From Bhargavaea ullalensis (lineage in GTDB: Bacteria > Bacillota > Bacilli > Bacillales_A > Planococcaceae), in NCBI RefSeq assembly GCF_040545425.1, contig NZ_JBEPLW010000001.1: a stretch of DNA of 64,000 bases; one strand, 5' to 3'. Each line of letters starts with the position of its first letter. The first letter of the stretch is position 1. Below, piece after piece: positions 7,658 to 15,620 of the stretch. The notes under the pieces are model-generated. The model ran no database searches, was not told where the DNA came from, and saw only the letters and a list, made by a program, of their open reading frames with translations. The position numbers were made by a program, and so were the translations under genes.

Positions 7658-8332
7658 TCAGCGGGAGCCGGCCGTTTCGGTTTTTTCATTCATGTATTGC
7701 TTGAGTCCGTTCTTGCGCAGCCGGCAGGCGGGACACTCGCCGCATCCGTCCGCCTTGACGCCGTTGTAGCAGGTGAGGGTTTTCGTCCGGACTAAGTCGA
7801 GTGCGCCGAGCTCATCGGCCAGCGCCCAGACGCCGGCTTTGTCGAGCCACATGAGCGGCGTGTGGACGGTGAACGGCGCATCCAGCGCGAGGTTCAGTGT
7901 GACGTCGAACGATTTGATGAAGGCGTCTCGGCAGTCGGGATAGCCGCTGAAGTCGGTTTCCGATACGCCGGTGACGAGGTGCTTCGCGCCGATCTGGCTG
8001 GCGAGGACGCCGGCGAACGACAGGAACAGCAGGTTGCGTCCGGGGACGAACGTGGACGGCAATTTTCCGTCCGCGCCGTCCGCCACTTCGATGTCGTCCC
8101 GCGTGAGTGCGTTCGGGGCCAGCTGGCCGAGGAGCGACGTGTCGAGGACGTGATGGCGGATGCCGAGTTCTTCGGCGATGTCCCTGGCGCAGTCGATCTC
8201 GTTGGCGTGTCGCTGACCGTAGTCGAACGTGACGGCTTCAACCTCGGCGAACTGTTTCTTCGCCCATAGGAGGCAGGTCGTGCTGTCCTGTCCGCCGCTG
8301 AACACGACGAGCGCTTTTTCGTCTTTGAGCAT
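7658..8332 (-). CDS. queC: 7-cyano-7-deazaguanine synthase
   Basis: 224 residues. QueC converts 7-carboxy-7-deazaguanine to preQ0 using ATP and ammonia, in queuosine biosynthesis. The PP-loop motif SGGQDSTT is at residues 12-19. The zinc site is near the C-terminus, where cysteines cluster in CNGVKADGCGECPACR. ATG 8332 follows GGAAAGGGAG. The gene is downstream of queF in the same direction, separated by a 210-bp gap filled by an array. queD and queE, often in the same operon in Bacillus, are not in the window. Confidence 0.95.
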   Translation of the reverse strand: MLKDEKALVVFSGGQDSTTCLLWAKKQFAEVEAVTFDYGQRHANEIDCARDIAEELGIRHHVLDTSLLGQLAPNALTRDDIEVADGADGKLPSTFVPGRNLLFLSFAGVLASQIGAKHLVTGVSETDFSGYPDCRDAFIKSFDVTLNLALDAPFTVHTPLMWLDKAGVWALADELGALDLVRTKTLTCYNGVKADGCGECPACRLRKNGLKQYMNEKTETAGSR

Positions 8333-8375
8333 GGGGGTGACTCCCTTTCCGGTTTGGTTTTGAATGATTCGGGAC

Positions 8376-8541
8376 AGCAGGCACTTCGCGGGTGAAGGTA
8401 GGGACTCGCGGGCGAAAGGTGGCGATTCGCCGCGCTAAGGTAGGGATTCACAGCCCCGAGGTAGGGATTCACCCTGCTTAGGTAGCGATTCGCGCTCGTG
8501 GCCAGGGATTCACCCCTCTCAGGCAGCGATTCGCCCCTCCC
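8376..8541. repeat. Intergenic 21-bp-period array D (GGTAGSGATTC core)
   Basis: Units start at 8397, 8418, 8439, 8460, 8481, 8501 and 8522, with a degenerate one at 8376. Spacing is 21 bp except one 20-bp step. The core is GGTAGGGATTC or GGTAGCGATTC, followed by G/C-rich variable bases. It fills the gap between queF and queC, so it is probably transcribed within the operon. Confidence 0.85.
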
Positions 8542-8542
8542 T

Positions 8543-9043
8543 TCACCGGTTGTCGATCGTCTCCGGGTTCATATCATGGTTCATGAGCCGGTAATCGGCG
8601 ATCTCTTCGTAGCGCGTGCCGGGGCGGCCCCAGTTGCACCACGGGTCGATCGAGATGCCGCCGCGCGGGGTGAACTTGCCCCACACTTCGATGTAGCGCG
8701 GCTCGAGCAGATCGATGAGGTCATCCATGATGATGTTCACGCAGTCTTCGTGGAAGTCGCCGTGGTTGCGGAAGCTGAACAGGTACAGCTTCAGCGACTT
8801 GCTTTCGACGAGCTTCTTGTCCGGGATGTAGGAGATGTACATCGTGGCGAAGTCCGGCTGGTTCGTGATCGGGCACAGGCTCGTGAACTCCGGGCAGTTG
8901 AACTTCACGAAAAATTCGCGGCTTGAGTGCAGGTTGTCGACCGCCTCGAGCACTTCCGGTGCGTATTCGAATGAGTAGCTGACATTCTGGTTGCCGAGCA
9001 GTTTGAGGTCGTTGAGTCCTTCTTCTTTAGTGCGTCCGGGCAT
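8543..9043 (-). CDS. queF: NADPH-dependent 7-cyano-7-deazaguanine reductase
   Basis: 166 residues, matching the short unimodular QueF type of about 165. It reduces preQ0 to preQ1. The catalytic Cys57 lies in EFTSLCPIT and the proton donor Asp64 in NQPDFATMYIS; ESKSLKLY and FRNHGDFHE are also family signatures. The frame is open to 9157, but ATG 9043 has AAGGAGG at ideal spacing and fits homologue length, so 9044-9157 is untranslated leader. First gene of the queuosine unit, about 120 bp below a preQ1-I riboswitch. Confidence 0.97.
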   Translation of the reverse strand: MPGRTKEEGLNDLKLLGNQNVSYSFEYAPEVLEAVDNLHSSREFFVKFNCPEFTSLCPITNQPDFATMYISYIPDKKLVESKSLKLYLFSFRNHGDFHEDCVNIIMDDLIDLLEPRYIEVWGKFTPRGGISIDPWCNWGRPGTRYEEIADYRLMNHDMNPETIDNR

Positions 9044-9107
9044 GAAAAAAAGCCTCCTTGTCGTGTTTGCCGGCACACGCAAGAGAGGCTGTCTATGATC
9101 AGTCCAT

Positions 9108-9142
9108 AAAAAAACAAAGCCGTCATATCCGGCATGGACATG
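9108..9142 (-). terminator. Probable riboswitch-controlled leader terminator
   Basis: On the minus strand CATGTCC pairs with GGATATG around a 5-base loop, followed by ACGGC and then TTTGTTTTTTT. It lies between the aptamer and queF, so transcription attenuation by preQ1 is plausible. The stem is moderate and its alternative pairing is not resolved. Confidence 0.45.
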
Positions 9143-9164
9143 GCGGGAAATCGTCATGGTTCCA

Positions 9165-9201
9165 TAGGTTTTTTATAGAGGGTGATCGCTATGCAACCTC
9201 T
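9165..9201 (-). promoter_or_regulatory. preQ1-I riboswitch aptamer
   Basis: On the minus strand the element begins AGAGGTTGCATAGC and continues through ACCCTCTATAAAAAACCTA. AGAGGT pairs with ACCCTCT to form P1, and the A-rich tail with CTA folds back into the loop. This fits the class I preQ1 consensus at its invariant positions. It lies between a strong promoter and queF, as in other Bacillales. Confidence 0.92.
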
Positions 9202-9234
9202 CCCGCCTCGCGCGGGCTGTTTCATTCTTTCATT

Positions 9235-9263
9235 ATCATATAGGGGATGGCTGGAAGAGTCAA
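9235..9263 (-). promoter_or_regulatory. Sigma-A promoter of the queuosine unit
   Basis: On the minus strand TTGACT (9258-9263), a 17-bp spacer and TATGAT (9235-9240) form a good promoter about 35 bp upstream of the preQ1 aptamer. Confidence 0.8.
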
Positions 9264-9276
9264 TACGGCGTGCGGG

Positions 9277-9681
9277 TCAGTCTTCCGGCGGCTCGCTCAG
9301 CAGCCAGGGCAGAACAGCCTCAAACTCCAGCCGCAGCTCCGGAGCACCGGAGAAACCGATCCGGAAGCGTCCGATCATCTCCGTGTTTTCGTCTGTCCAG
9401 TGCTCCGGTGCAGCCGGCGGCCCGTCCAGCAAGCGGCCTGCCAGTTCGTAGTGTCCGATGTAATACCGCCCGGAACCGGACTCGGCGGGGAAGTCGGAAA
9501 GGAGTCCGGGCCGTTCCGGATCGATCCCGAGCTGATCGAACAAGCCGCGTTCCTGCGGGTCCGGGTCTTTGACGGCTTTCCGGAAGTTCAGGCAATACAG
9601 GCAGTCGCATGGGGAATCGTGTTCACCGGACAAGGGGCGCTCCAGCCTGATCGTCCATCTTCCGATTGTTCGGGTTTTCAA
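9277..9681 (-). CDS. Conserved hypothetical protein with CDCLYC motif
   Basis: 134 residues. No named domain is recognised, but a pattern GxW..R...P near the N-terminus followed by CDCLYCLNF and FDQLGIDP recurs, from memory, in uncharacterised Bacillales proteins. The paired cysteines could bind a metal. No signal peptide or membrane segment. The start is TTG 9681 behind GAGGCGGAG; no ATG fits better. It lies upstream of the que promoter in the same direction and appears separate from it. Confidence 0.65.
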   Translation of the reverse strand: MKTRTIGRWTIRLERPLSGEHDSPCDCLYCLNFRKAVKDPDPQERGLFDQLGIDPERPGLLSDFPAESGSGRYYIGHYELAGRLLDGPPAAPEHWTDENTEMIGRFRIGFSGAPELRLEFEAVLPWLLSEPPED

Positions 9682-9808
9682 TTGCTCCGCCTCTCTTCCT
9701 GCGATCGTCTCATACTCGTCATGTTAAGCGGGTGGCTCCTTCAGGTCAAGAAGAGATGGCAAAGGCACGGAAGGATTAACTATAATGATTGGAAAGGGGT
9801 GGATGGGG

Positions 9809-10180
9809 ATGAAGCGGCTGGCGATGTTCTTGCTCGGAATGGTGTGGCTGACGGGTTGCGGAATGCAGGTGGCATCGATTGAGGAACTGGAGAAGATGCC
9901 GAAAAAAGTGGAAGAGTATATGGATCCGAATGAGTTGCTGCAGGTGATTCAGGTGGGCGATTCAGATTCGTATTATCTGGTTCTCCGGTCTGACCGTGCG
10001 GTGGACTCGGCCATCGAAATGAAAAACAGCAAGGCGAACGTCAAGCTGAACGAAACAGGCAGTGCCGGCAGTTCAAGCGGGTGGCATGTGTTTAAAGTGA
10101 AGCGCAGCGGCGGTGAAGACACGGTCGAGTATTTCTTAAACGGACAGTCGGTGCCGATCAGCATGGTGATCATTAATTAA
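9809..10180 (+). CDS. Small lipoprotein of unknown function
   Basis: 123 residues. The N-terminus is a lipoprotein signal: MKRL, a hydrophobic stretch, then the lipobox LTGC, so the mature protein is expected to be anchored outside the membrane. The rest is polar and alpha/beta, with no recognised family. ATG 9809 is chosen over ATG 9785 because AAGGGGTGG precedes it and the signal peptide then begins correctly. Single gene, ending at a strong bidirectional hairpin. Confidence 0.75.
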   Translation: MKRLAMFLLGMVWLTGCGMQVASIEELEKMPKKVEEYMDPNELLQVIQVGDSDSYYLVLRSDRAVDSAIEMKNSKANVKLNETGSAGSSSGWHVFKVKRSGGEDTVEYFLNGQSVPISMVIIN

Positions 10181-10182
10181 CG

Positions 10183-10221
10183 AAAGCGTCCGGATGGGAG
10201 GAGACCCTGTCCGGACGCTTT
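10183..10221. terminator. Bidirectional terminator
   Basis: AAAGCGTCCGGA (10183-10194) pairs perfectly with TCCGGACGCTTT (10210-10221), followed by more T on the plus strand. It separates the lipoprotein gene from the convergent GNAT gene. Confidence 0.92.
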
Positions 10222-10222
10222 T

Positions 10223-10708
10223 TCATTTTAGCGCGAGCTTCATCCGGGTCGTCTTCAGGACATGCCCGTCAAAGTCATCGTCGAATTCTTCGACCGTGCA
10301 AAAGCCTTTCGCCTCGTAGAATGTCTTGCCGATCCGGTTGCCGGATTCGACGTTGATGAAGACGGCGGACGGCTTCAGGTCATGGATCCCGTGATCGAGC
10401 AGTCGGGTGCCGATGCCCTGGCCCTGTGCTTCGGGAAGCAGATAGATCGCACCGAGTTCCGCATTGCCGTCTTCGCGGAGCGGGGAGAAGTTGGCGAACC
10501 CGATGATCGGTCCCTCCTGTTCCGCCACGTAGAACGGGGACCGGGCGCATCTCGCTTCGAGCATCTCCGGGCTGTAGGCCTGGCCGAGGAAACGGTCCTG
10601 GACGCCGCGGGGGATGAGCCCTTCATATGTCGCATGCCAGCTGTCGGTTGCGACCCGGCGGACTTGCCCGATATCGGCCGGTGTCATATTGCGGATGATG
10701 GTGTCCAA
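10223..10708 (-). CDS. GNAT family N-acetyltransferase
   Basis: 161 residues. One acetyltransferase domain is visible: an N-terminal IRNMTPADIGQVRRVATDSW segment, the acetyl-CoA motif PEAQGQGIGTRLLD, and a C-terminal NRIGKTFYEAKGF. The acceptor is unknown. The frame is open to an ATG at 10726, but that ATG lacks a ribosome binding site, whereas TTG 10708 has AAAGGA 9 bp upstream and clears the pspC stop at 10713. It is therefore probably translated downstream of, and together with, the pspC-like gene. Confidence 0.85.
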   Translation of the reverse strand: MDTIIRNMTPADIGQVRRVATDSWHATYEGLIPRGVQDRFLGQAYSPEMLEARCARSPFYVAEQEGPIIGFANFSPLREDGNAELGAIYLLPEAQGQGIGTRLLDHGIHDLKPSAVFINVESGNRIGKTFYEAKGFCTVEEFDDDFDGHVLKTTRMKLALK

Positions 10709-10712
10709 TCGA

Positions 10713-10904
10713 TCAATTCCTTTCATAAAGCGATGTGTGTTTCTCCGGGATGAGCATTCCGAGGATGAGGTAAATCAGCGGGGATGCCGGCGTGAGCAGA
10801 AACACGAGCCGCACCAGGAACGATGAAATCCCAAAGTGCCCGGCGATGCCGCCGCAGATGCCGAACAGCGCCCGGTCCTCTGTCGAACGTGTGATTCTCG
10901 TCAT
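10713..10904 (-). CDS. PspC domain membrane protein
   Basis: 63 residues, a bare PspC domain. The sequence has the family's RSTEDRALFGICGGIAGHFG start, then a hydrophobic C-terminal half with one or two membrane helices. PspC proteins take part in membrane-stress responses. ATG 10904 follows AGGAGGGG. The frame continues open to 11144, but those extra 80 codons are only the translation of repeat array B1 (7-residue ESNDSRR-like repeats) and should not be annotated as protein. The next gene (GNAT) follows closely. Confidence 0.85.
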   Translation of the reverse strand: MTRITRSTEDRALFGICGGIAGHFGISSFLVRLVFLLTPASPLIYLILGMLIPEKHTSLYERN

Positions 10905-10968
10905 CTTGAACCCCTCCTGTTTGAATTTCCTATTCGGGAGCAGGGGGCGGAACTCCTTCCTTGGCGAG

Positions 10969-11069
10969 GAATCGTTCGACTCGGCCGCCCAATCGTTCGA
11001 CTCGCGACGAGAATCATTCGACTCGGCGGAGGAATCATTCGACTCACGGCGGGAATCGTTCGACTCGTC
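10969..11069. repeat. Intergenic 21-bp-period array B1 (AATCGTTCGACTCG core)
   Basis: Five units start at 10969, 10990, 11011, 11032 and 11053, exactly 21 bp apart. The core is AATCGTTCGACTCG or AATCATTCGACTCG, with about 7 variable bases. It sits in the divergent gap between pspC (leftward) and the thioredoxin gene (rightward), where promoters for both should be. Confidence 0.9.
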
Positions 11070-11156
11070 AAAACGGCCCCGCGAATCGGACGGGCGTGCG
11101 GCTTTTATTTCCCCGGGGGAGCCGTTAAGCTGAGGGGAGGGCAAGGAGGGTGCAGG

Positions 11157-11756
11157 ATGAAGAAATTGAGATGGGCCGGAACGGTGTTGGCGCTGCTGCT
11201 CGTCGGCTGGCTGGTGTTCATCATGATCAAGACGAATTTGCCGTCGGGCGACGGGTTTGACGAGTCGGCGTATGAAGATGCGACAATCGGGGCGGACCCG
11301 GATGCGGATGTGAAGGAGCTGCCGGACCTCGGGCTGAAGCCGGGGGAGCGGGCGCCGGATTTTCAGCTGATGTCAACGGACGGGTTGCCGGTTCGGCTGA
11401 GCGATTTCCGCGGCCGCAAGGTGGTGCTGAACTTCTGGGCGACTTGGTGTCCGCCGTGCCGCGAGGAGATGCCGCATATGCAGCGGTATTACGAGGCGCA
11501 CGGAGGCGGGGAGGCGTTTGAAATCCTTGCGGTGAATGCGACGCATACGGAGCGCGGCAACGGGAAGGCGGTCGTTCCGTTCATCGAGGACAACGGGCTG
11601 CAGTTCCCCGTCGTGATGGACGAGGACGGCGCAATTTCGGAAAAATATGAGGTGCGTGCTTATCCGGTGACGTATGTGCTCGACGAGGACGGCGTCGTGA
11701 TCGAGCAGGTGATCCAGCCGCTCACCGAGGAGATCATGGCGGAGAAATTGGAGTAG
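11157..11756 (+). CDS. Membrane-anchored thioredoxin-like protein (ResA/TlpA type)
   Basis: 199 residues. A single N-terminal membrane helix (about residues 6-26) anchors a TlpA-like thioredoxin domain outside the cell. The active site is Cys98-Pro-Pro-Cys101 in FWATWCPPCREE, and the cis-proline region reads AYPVTYVLD. ResA-type proteins reduce apocytochrome c cysteines; related proteins act in other extracytoplasmic thiol pathways. ATG 11157 follows GGAGGG. The frame is open far upstream through array B1, but that part is not protein. No cytochrome maturation genes are adjacent, so the substrate is undecided. Confidence 0.88.
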   Translation: MKKLRWAGTVLALLLVGWLVFIMIKTNLPSGDGFDESAYEDATIGADPDADVKELPDLGLKPGERAPDFQLMSTDGLPVRLSDFRGRKVVLNFWATWCPPCREEMPHMQRYYEAHGGGEAFEILAVNATHTERGNGKAVVPFIEDNGLQFPVVMDEDGAISEKYEVRAYPVTYVLDEDGVVIEQVIQPLTEEIMAEKLE

Positions 11757-11815
11757 CGGAGGCTTGCTGGTGCGGGGAGGGGGTATCCGGGCGGTTTCCG
11801 TGTTATACTGGACAT

Positions 11816-11832
11816 ATACCCCATCGGCGTAT
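11816..11832. promoter_or_regulatory. CsoR operator 1 (csoR promoter)
   Basis: ATACCCCATCGGCGTAT, a pseudo-palindrome of the Bacillus CsoR type, lies just downstream of an extended -10 (TGTTATACT, 11801-11809) and before csoR. It suggests autoregulation. Confidence 0.75.
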
Positions 11833-11846
11833 CTAGGAAAGGATTG

Positions 11847-12152
11847 GTGACCCGGATGGAAGAAGTGAAGACGACCTACCGCTCGCCGGATGAGAAGGCG
11901 CGGCTGATCAACCGGCTGAAGCGCATCGAGGGACAGGTGCGGGGCATTCAGAATATGGTCGAGAATGACCGCTACTGCATCGATATCCTCACCCAGATTT
12001 CGGCGATCAACGCCGCAATGAAAAATGTCGGGCTGGAGCTGCTGGAAAAGCACACGCACCACTGTGTGACCAGCGCGGTCCAAAACGGCGAGGGCGAGCA
12101 GGCGATCGATGAACTGATGGACGTGTTCAAACGGTTTTCCAAATCCCAGTGA
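11847..12152 (+). CDS. csoR: Copper-sensing transcriptional repressor CsoR
   Basis: 101 residues, an all-helical CsoR/RcnR family protein that represses copper export genes and releases DNA on binding Cu(I). The C-H-C copper ligands are present: Cys44 (NDRYCID), His69 and Cys73 (HTHHCV), with the same spacing as in B. subtilis CsoR (45, 70, 74). The N-terminal RLKRIEGQVRGIQNMVE is the family signature. GTG 11847 is chosen because AGGA lies 8 bp upstream; ATG 11856 is a possible alternative. It leads the csoR-copZ-copA set, in which each gene has its own operator. Confidence 0.93.
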   Translation: MTRMEEVKTTYRSPDEKARLINRLKRIEGQVRGIQNMVENDRYCIDILTQISAINAAMKNVGLELLEKHTHHCVTSAVQNGEGEQAIDELMDVFKRFSKSQ

Positions 12153-12215
12153 AACGGGTGCATTCCCGTTGACGGGAGGACGCGCCTTGATTTACAGTGA
12201 AGGCAGGTTATTTTA

Positions 12216-12232
12216 ATACCCCCTGCGGGTAA
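12216..12232. promoter_or_regulatory. CsoR operator 2 (copZ promoter)
   Basis: ATACCCCCTGCGGGTAA lies at the -10/+1 region of a probable promoter (TTGATT at 12187-12192, AT-rich -10 near 12209-12215), directly before copZ. Confidence 0.8.
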
Positions 12233-12250
12233 GTGGAGGAGGATTCATCC

Positions 12251-12460
12251 ATGGAACAAGTGAAACTGAACGTACAGGGCATGTCGTGCAACCACTGCGT
12301 GAATGCGGTGGAAAGCAGCGTCGGCGGACTCGGCGGCGTGGATTCGGTGAACGTGAGCCTTGCGGACAATCAAGTCAACGTTTCGTTTGACCCGGCTGCC
12401 GTCAGTGTGGATCAGATTGTCGACACGATCGAAGACCAGGGCTACGACGTCCAGAAATAA
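12251..12460 (+). CDS. copZ: Copper chaperone CopZ
   Basis: 69 residues, one heavy-metal-associated (HMA) domain. It binds Cu(I) through the MSCNHC motif and hands it to the CopA ATPase. The length is that of B. subtilis CopZ. ATG 12251 is used because GGAGGAGG lies upstream; the earlier GTG at 12233 overlaps that site. CsoR operators lie before it and before copA, so the three genes form one copper regulon. Confidence 0.95.
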   Translation: MEQVKLNVQGMSCNHCVNAVESSVGGLGGVDSVNVSLADNQVNVSFDPAAVSVDQIVDTIEDQGYDVQK

Positions 12461-12511
12461 CGAAACGAGAGCCGTGCGGGCAACCGGCGCGGTTCATTTT
12501 TTGGCTGATAA

Positions 12512-12528
12512 ATACCCCCTATGGGTAA
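12512..12528. promoter_or_regulatory. CsoR operator 3 (upstream of copA)
   Basis: ATACCCCCTATGGGTAA, nearly identical to operator 2, lies in the 83-bp gap between copZ and copA, 15 bp before the copA start. copA may therefore have its own CsoR-controlled promoter. Confidence 0.78.
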
Positions 12529-12543
12529 GAGAGGTGAGGAGCG

Positions 12544-14970
12544 ATGAGTACAAAGGAAACGACGCTGCAGATCACGGGCATGACTTGTGCGGCGTGTGCG
12601 ACTCGGATCGAAAAAGGCTTGAAGCGGATGGACGGTGTCGAGGAGGCGAACGTCAACCTGGCGCTCGAGAAGTCGAAGATCGCGTTTGATCCCGAAAAAA
12701 CGGACGTCGGGGAGCTGAAAGAGAAAGTGCGCGCACTCGGGTACGATGTCGTGACGGACAAGGCCGAGTTCAATGTGACCGGCATGACGTGCGCCGCATG
12801 TTCGGCGAGGGTCGAGAAGCGGCTGAACAAGATGGACGGCGTGGACCGGGCCACCGTGAACCTGGCGCTTGAAACCGCGGCGGTCGAATACAATCCGGAA
12901 CAGGTGACGCCCGCTGAGATGAAAGAAACAATCCACCGGCTCGGCTACGAACTGGAGGAAAAGAAGGAAGAAGCGGAAGGCGCGGTCGACCACCGGCAGC
13001 GCGAGATCAAAAAGCAGACTGCCAAGTTCATCTTGTCGGCCATCCTGTCTTTCCCGCTCCTGTGGGCGATGGTGAGCCACTTCAGCTTCACTTCGTTCAT
13101 CTGGGTGCCGAGGGCGTTCCTGAATCCGTGGGTGCAGCTGGCTTTGGCCACTCCCGTCCAGTTTTTTGTCGGCGGGCAGTTTTACGTCGGGGCCTACAAA
13201 GCGCTGCGCAATAAAAGCGCGAACATGGACGTCCTCGTGGCGCTCGGCACGTCCGCGGCCTACTTCTACAGTCTGTACCTGAGCGTGCGGTCGATCGGAA
13301 GCGGGGCGGCATCCGGCGGCATGGTCGACCTGTACTATGAGACAAGTGCCGTGCTCATCACGCTCATCATCCTCGGCAAGCTGTTCGAGGCGAAGGCGAA
13401 AGGCCGCTCGTCGGAGGCGATCAAGAAACTGATGGGCCTCCGGGCGAAAGAGGCGACCGTCGTCCGGGATGGACGGGAGATGGTCATTCCCGTTGAGGAT
13501 GTGCTCGCCGGCGACATCGTGTTCGTGAAGCCGGGCGAGAAAGTGCCGGTGGACGGGATTATCGTCGACGGGCAGTCCGCGCTGGACGAATCGATGCTGA
13601 CGGGTGAAAGCGTGCCGGTCGACAAATCGGCGGGTGACGCGGTGATCGGCTCGACTTTGAATAAAAACGGCTTCCTGAAAGTCGAGGCGACCAAAGTCGG
13701 CCGCGACACCGCGCTCGCCCAGATCATCAAAGTGGTGGAGGAAGCGCAGGGATCGAAAGCGCCGATCCAGCGGATGGCGGATGTCATCTCGGGCATCTTC
13801 GTCCCGATTGTCGTCGGGATTGCGGTCGTGGCGTTCCTCGTCTGGTATTTCGCAGTCCAGCCGGGCGAGTTTGCTCCGGCGCTCGAGAAGTTCATCGCGG
13901 TGCTCGTCATCGCCTGTCCGTGCGCACTCGGACTGGCGACGCCGACGTCAATTATGGCGGGTTCCGGTCGTGCGGCGGAGTTCGGCATCCTGTTCAAGGG
14001 CGGGGAGCATCTGGAGACGACTCATCGGATTGACACCGTGATCCTCGATAAAACCGGCACGGTCACGAACGGCAAGCCGTCGCTCACCGATGTGATTCCG
14101 GCGGAAGGTTTCGAGGAAGGCGAATTCCTGCGGCTCGTGGGGAGCGCGGAGAAGAATTCCGAGCACCCGCTCGCCGAAGCGATCGTCTTCGGCATTGAAG
14201 AAAGAGGCATCCGCGTGGAGATGCCGGACGGATTTGAAGCGGTTCCGGGGTACGGCGTCCGGGCACAGGTCGGCGGCAGCCGGGTGCTCGTCGGAACGCG
14301 GCGTCTCATGGATCGGGAAAAAGTGGACGTGAATGCCGTTCTCAACATAATGGAATCTCTTGAAAAAGCGGGCAAGACCGCCATGCTTGCCGCCGTCGAC
14401 GGCCGGTTCGCCGGCATGGTCGCCGTTGCCGACACGGTGAAGGCGACCTCCGCAGACGCCATCCGCCGGCTCCATGATATGGGGCTGGAAGTCCTCATGA
14501 TCACCGGCGACAACCGGCGGACCGCGGAAGCCATCGCCGCCGAGACCGGCATCGACTCCGTGATCGCAGAAGTTCTTCCTGAAGGCAAGGCCGAGGAAGT
14601 GAAGAAGCTCCAGGCAGCCGGCCGGAAAGTCGCCATGGTCGGCGACGGGATCAACGACGCGCCGGCGCTCGCCGTTGCCGACATCGGGATGGCGATCGGC
14701 ACGGGAGCGGACGTCGCGATGGAGGCGGCCGATGTGACGCTCATCCGCGGCGACCTCAACAGCATCGCCGACGCCATTCTCATGAGCAAGAAGACGATCA
14801 CGAATATCCGGCAGAACCTGTTCTGGGCGCTCGCCTACAACAGCCTCGGCATCCCGGTCGCCGCCGCGGGCTTCCTCGCCCCGTGGCTCGCAGGCGCCGC
14901 GATGGCGTTCAGCTCGGTATCGGTCGTGCTGAATGCGTTGAGGCTGCAGCGGGTGAAGCTGAAAGGCTGA
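12544..14970 (+). CDS. copA: Copper-exporting P1B-type ATPase CopA
   Basis: 808 residues, the usual size for the two-HMA Bacillus CopA. It pumps Cu(I) out of the cytoplasm. Two N-terminal HMA domains carry CAAC at residues 15-18 and 83-86. The membrane metal site is Cys458-Pro-Cys460 (CPCALGLATPTS). The phosphorylated aspartate is Asp502 in DKTGTVTNG, followed by the SEHPL motif and the hinge GDGINDAPAL. TGESVPV marks the actuator domain. ATG 12544 follows GAGGTGAGGAGCG. Copper is delivered by the adjacent CopZ. Confidence 0.97.
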   Translation: MSTKETTLQITGMTCAACATRIEKGLKRMDGVEEANVNLALEKSKIAFDPEKTDVGELKEKVRALGYDVVTDKAEFNVTGMTCAACSARVEKRLNKMDGVDRATVNLALETAAVEYNPEQVTPAEMKETIHRLGYELEEKKEEAEGAVDHRQREIKKQTAKFILSAILSFPLLWAMVSHFSFTSFIWVPRAFLNPWVQLALATPVQFFVGGQFYVGAYKALRNKSANMDVLVALGTSAAYFYSLYLSVRSIGSGAASGGMVDLYYETSAVLITLIILGKLFEAKAKGRSSEAIKKLMGLRAKEATVVRDGREMVIPVEDVLAGDIVFVKPGEKVPVDGIIVDGQSALDESMLTGESVPVDKSAGDAVIGSTLNKNGFLKVEATKVGRDTALAQIIKVVEEAQGSKAPIQRMADVISGIFVPIVVGIAVVAFLVWYFAVQPGEFAPALEKFIAVLVIACPCALGLATPTSIMAGSGRAAEFGILFKGGEHLETTHRIDTVILDKTGTVTNGKPSLTDVIPAEGFEEGEFLRLVGSAEKNSEHPLAEAIVFGIEERGIRVEMPDGFEAVPGYGVRAQVGGSRVLVGTRRLMDREKVDVNAVLNIMESLEKAGKTAMLAAVDGRFAGMVAVADTVKATSADAIRRLHDMGLEVLMITGDNRRTAEAIAAETGIDSVIAEVLPEGKAEEVKKLQAAGRKVAMVGDGINDAPALAVADIGMAIGTGADVAMEAADVTLIRGDLNSIADAILMSKKTITNIRQNLFWALAYNSLGIPVAAAGFLAPWLAGAAMAFSSVSVVLNALRLQRVKLKG

Positions 14971-14988
14971 GCGGATTGGTTGTTGGGT

Positions 14989-15082
14989 GAGTGAGCGCGT
15001 TGCGTCGCCGAGTGAGCGCGTACGGCGGGTGAGTGAGCGCGTACAGCCATCGAGTGAGCGCATACGCCTCGCGAGTGGATTC
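14989..15082. repeat. Intergenic 21-bp-period array C (GAGTGAGCGC core)
   Basis: Four units start at 14989, 15010, 15031 and 15052, with a partial one at 15073, all 21 bp apart. The core is GAGTGAGCGCGT. It lies downstream of copA, before a convergent gene. Confidence 0.88.
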
Positions 15083-15121
15083 ATGGCCATGAGGCGGGCC
15101 CCGGTCCGGCTTCAACAATGG

Positions 15122-15170
15122 AAAAAGCACGGCGGAGACGGCCAGCTGGCGCGTCTTCGCCGTGCTTTTT
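15122..15170. terminator. Bidirectional terminator after copA
   Basis: A 19-bp stem (15122-15140 with 15152-15170, one G-T pair) with A5/T5 edges lies between copA and the leftward membrane-protein gene. Confidence 0.92.
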
Positions 15171-15456
15171 AGGATGTGTGATCTGCCTCCGGCTTCAGGC
15201 CGAATTTTGCGATCAGGTAGGCGATCAGGCTGACCCAGGCTGCCGGGGCGGCCCAATCGACCGCGGTTTCACTGCCGAAAGCGGGAAGGAGGCTCAGTGC
15301 ATAGAAAACGATGAATGCGGTGCCGGAAACGACTTCCGTCCAGTTTTCGAACTGATTGCAGCCGGCAGAAACCATATGTCTTGCCTGGCGCCACACGCTG
15401 TACAACAGGACGGCCATGATCCCGAGCGCAATGAGCTTGCCGATCCACTCATCCAT
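15169..15456 (-). CDS. Small membrane protein of unknown function
   Basis: 95 residues with three predicted membrane helices: about 6-26, 41-60 and 67-85. No family is recognised. ATG 15456 follows GGAGCCGGGG. It is convergent with copA and ends at the shared hairpin. Nothing ties it to copper apart from position. Confidence 0.7.
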   Translation of the reverse strand: MDEWIGKLIALGIMAVLLYSVWRQARHMVSAGCNQFENWTEVVSGTAFIVFYALSLLPAFGSETAVDWAAPAAWVSLIAYLIAKFGLKPEADHTS

Positions 15457-15620
15457 CCACCCCGGCTCCTTTTCAATCCATTATACTCCATCCGCGCCGC
15501 GAGAGAAGCGCTTCCCCAAAGGATTCTTTCAGCTCCCAAAACCGCCCTAAAACCTTCACGCCTTTCCCGTTCAGAAAAGTGTTACACTAAAAAGAAAATG
15601 GAAGATTGGGAGGAATGGGC

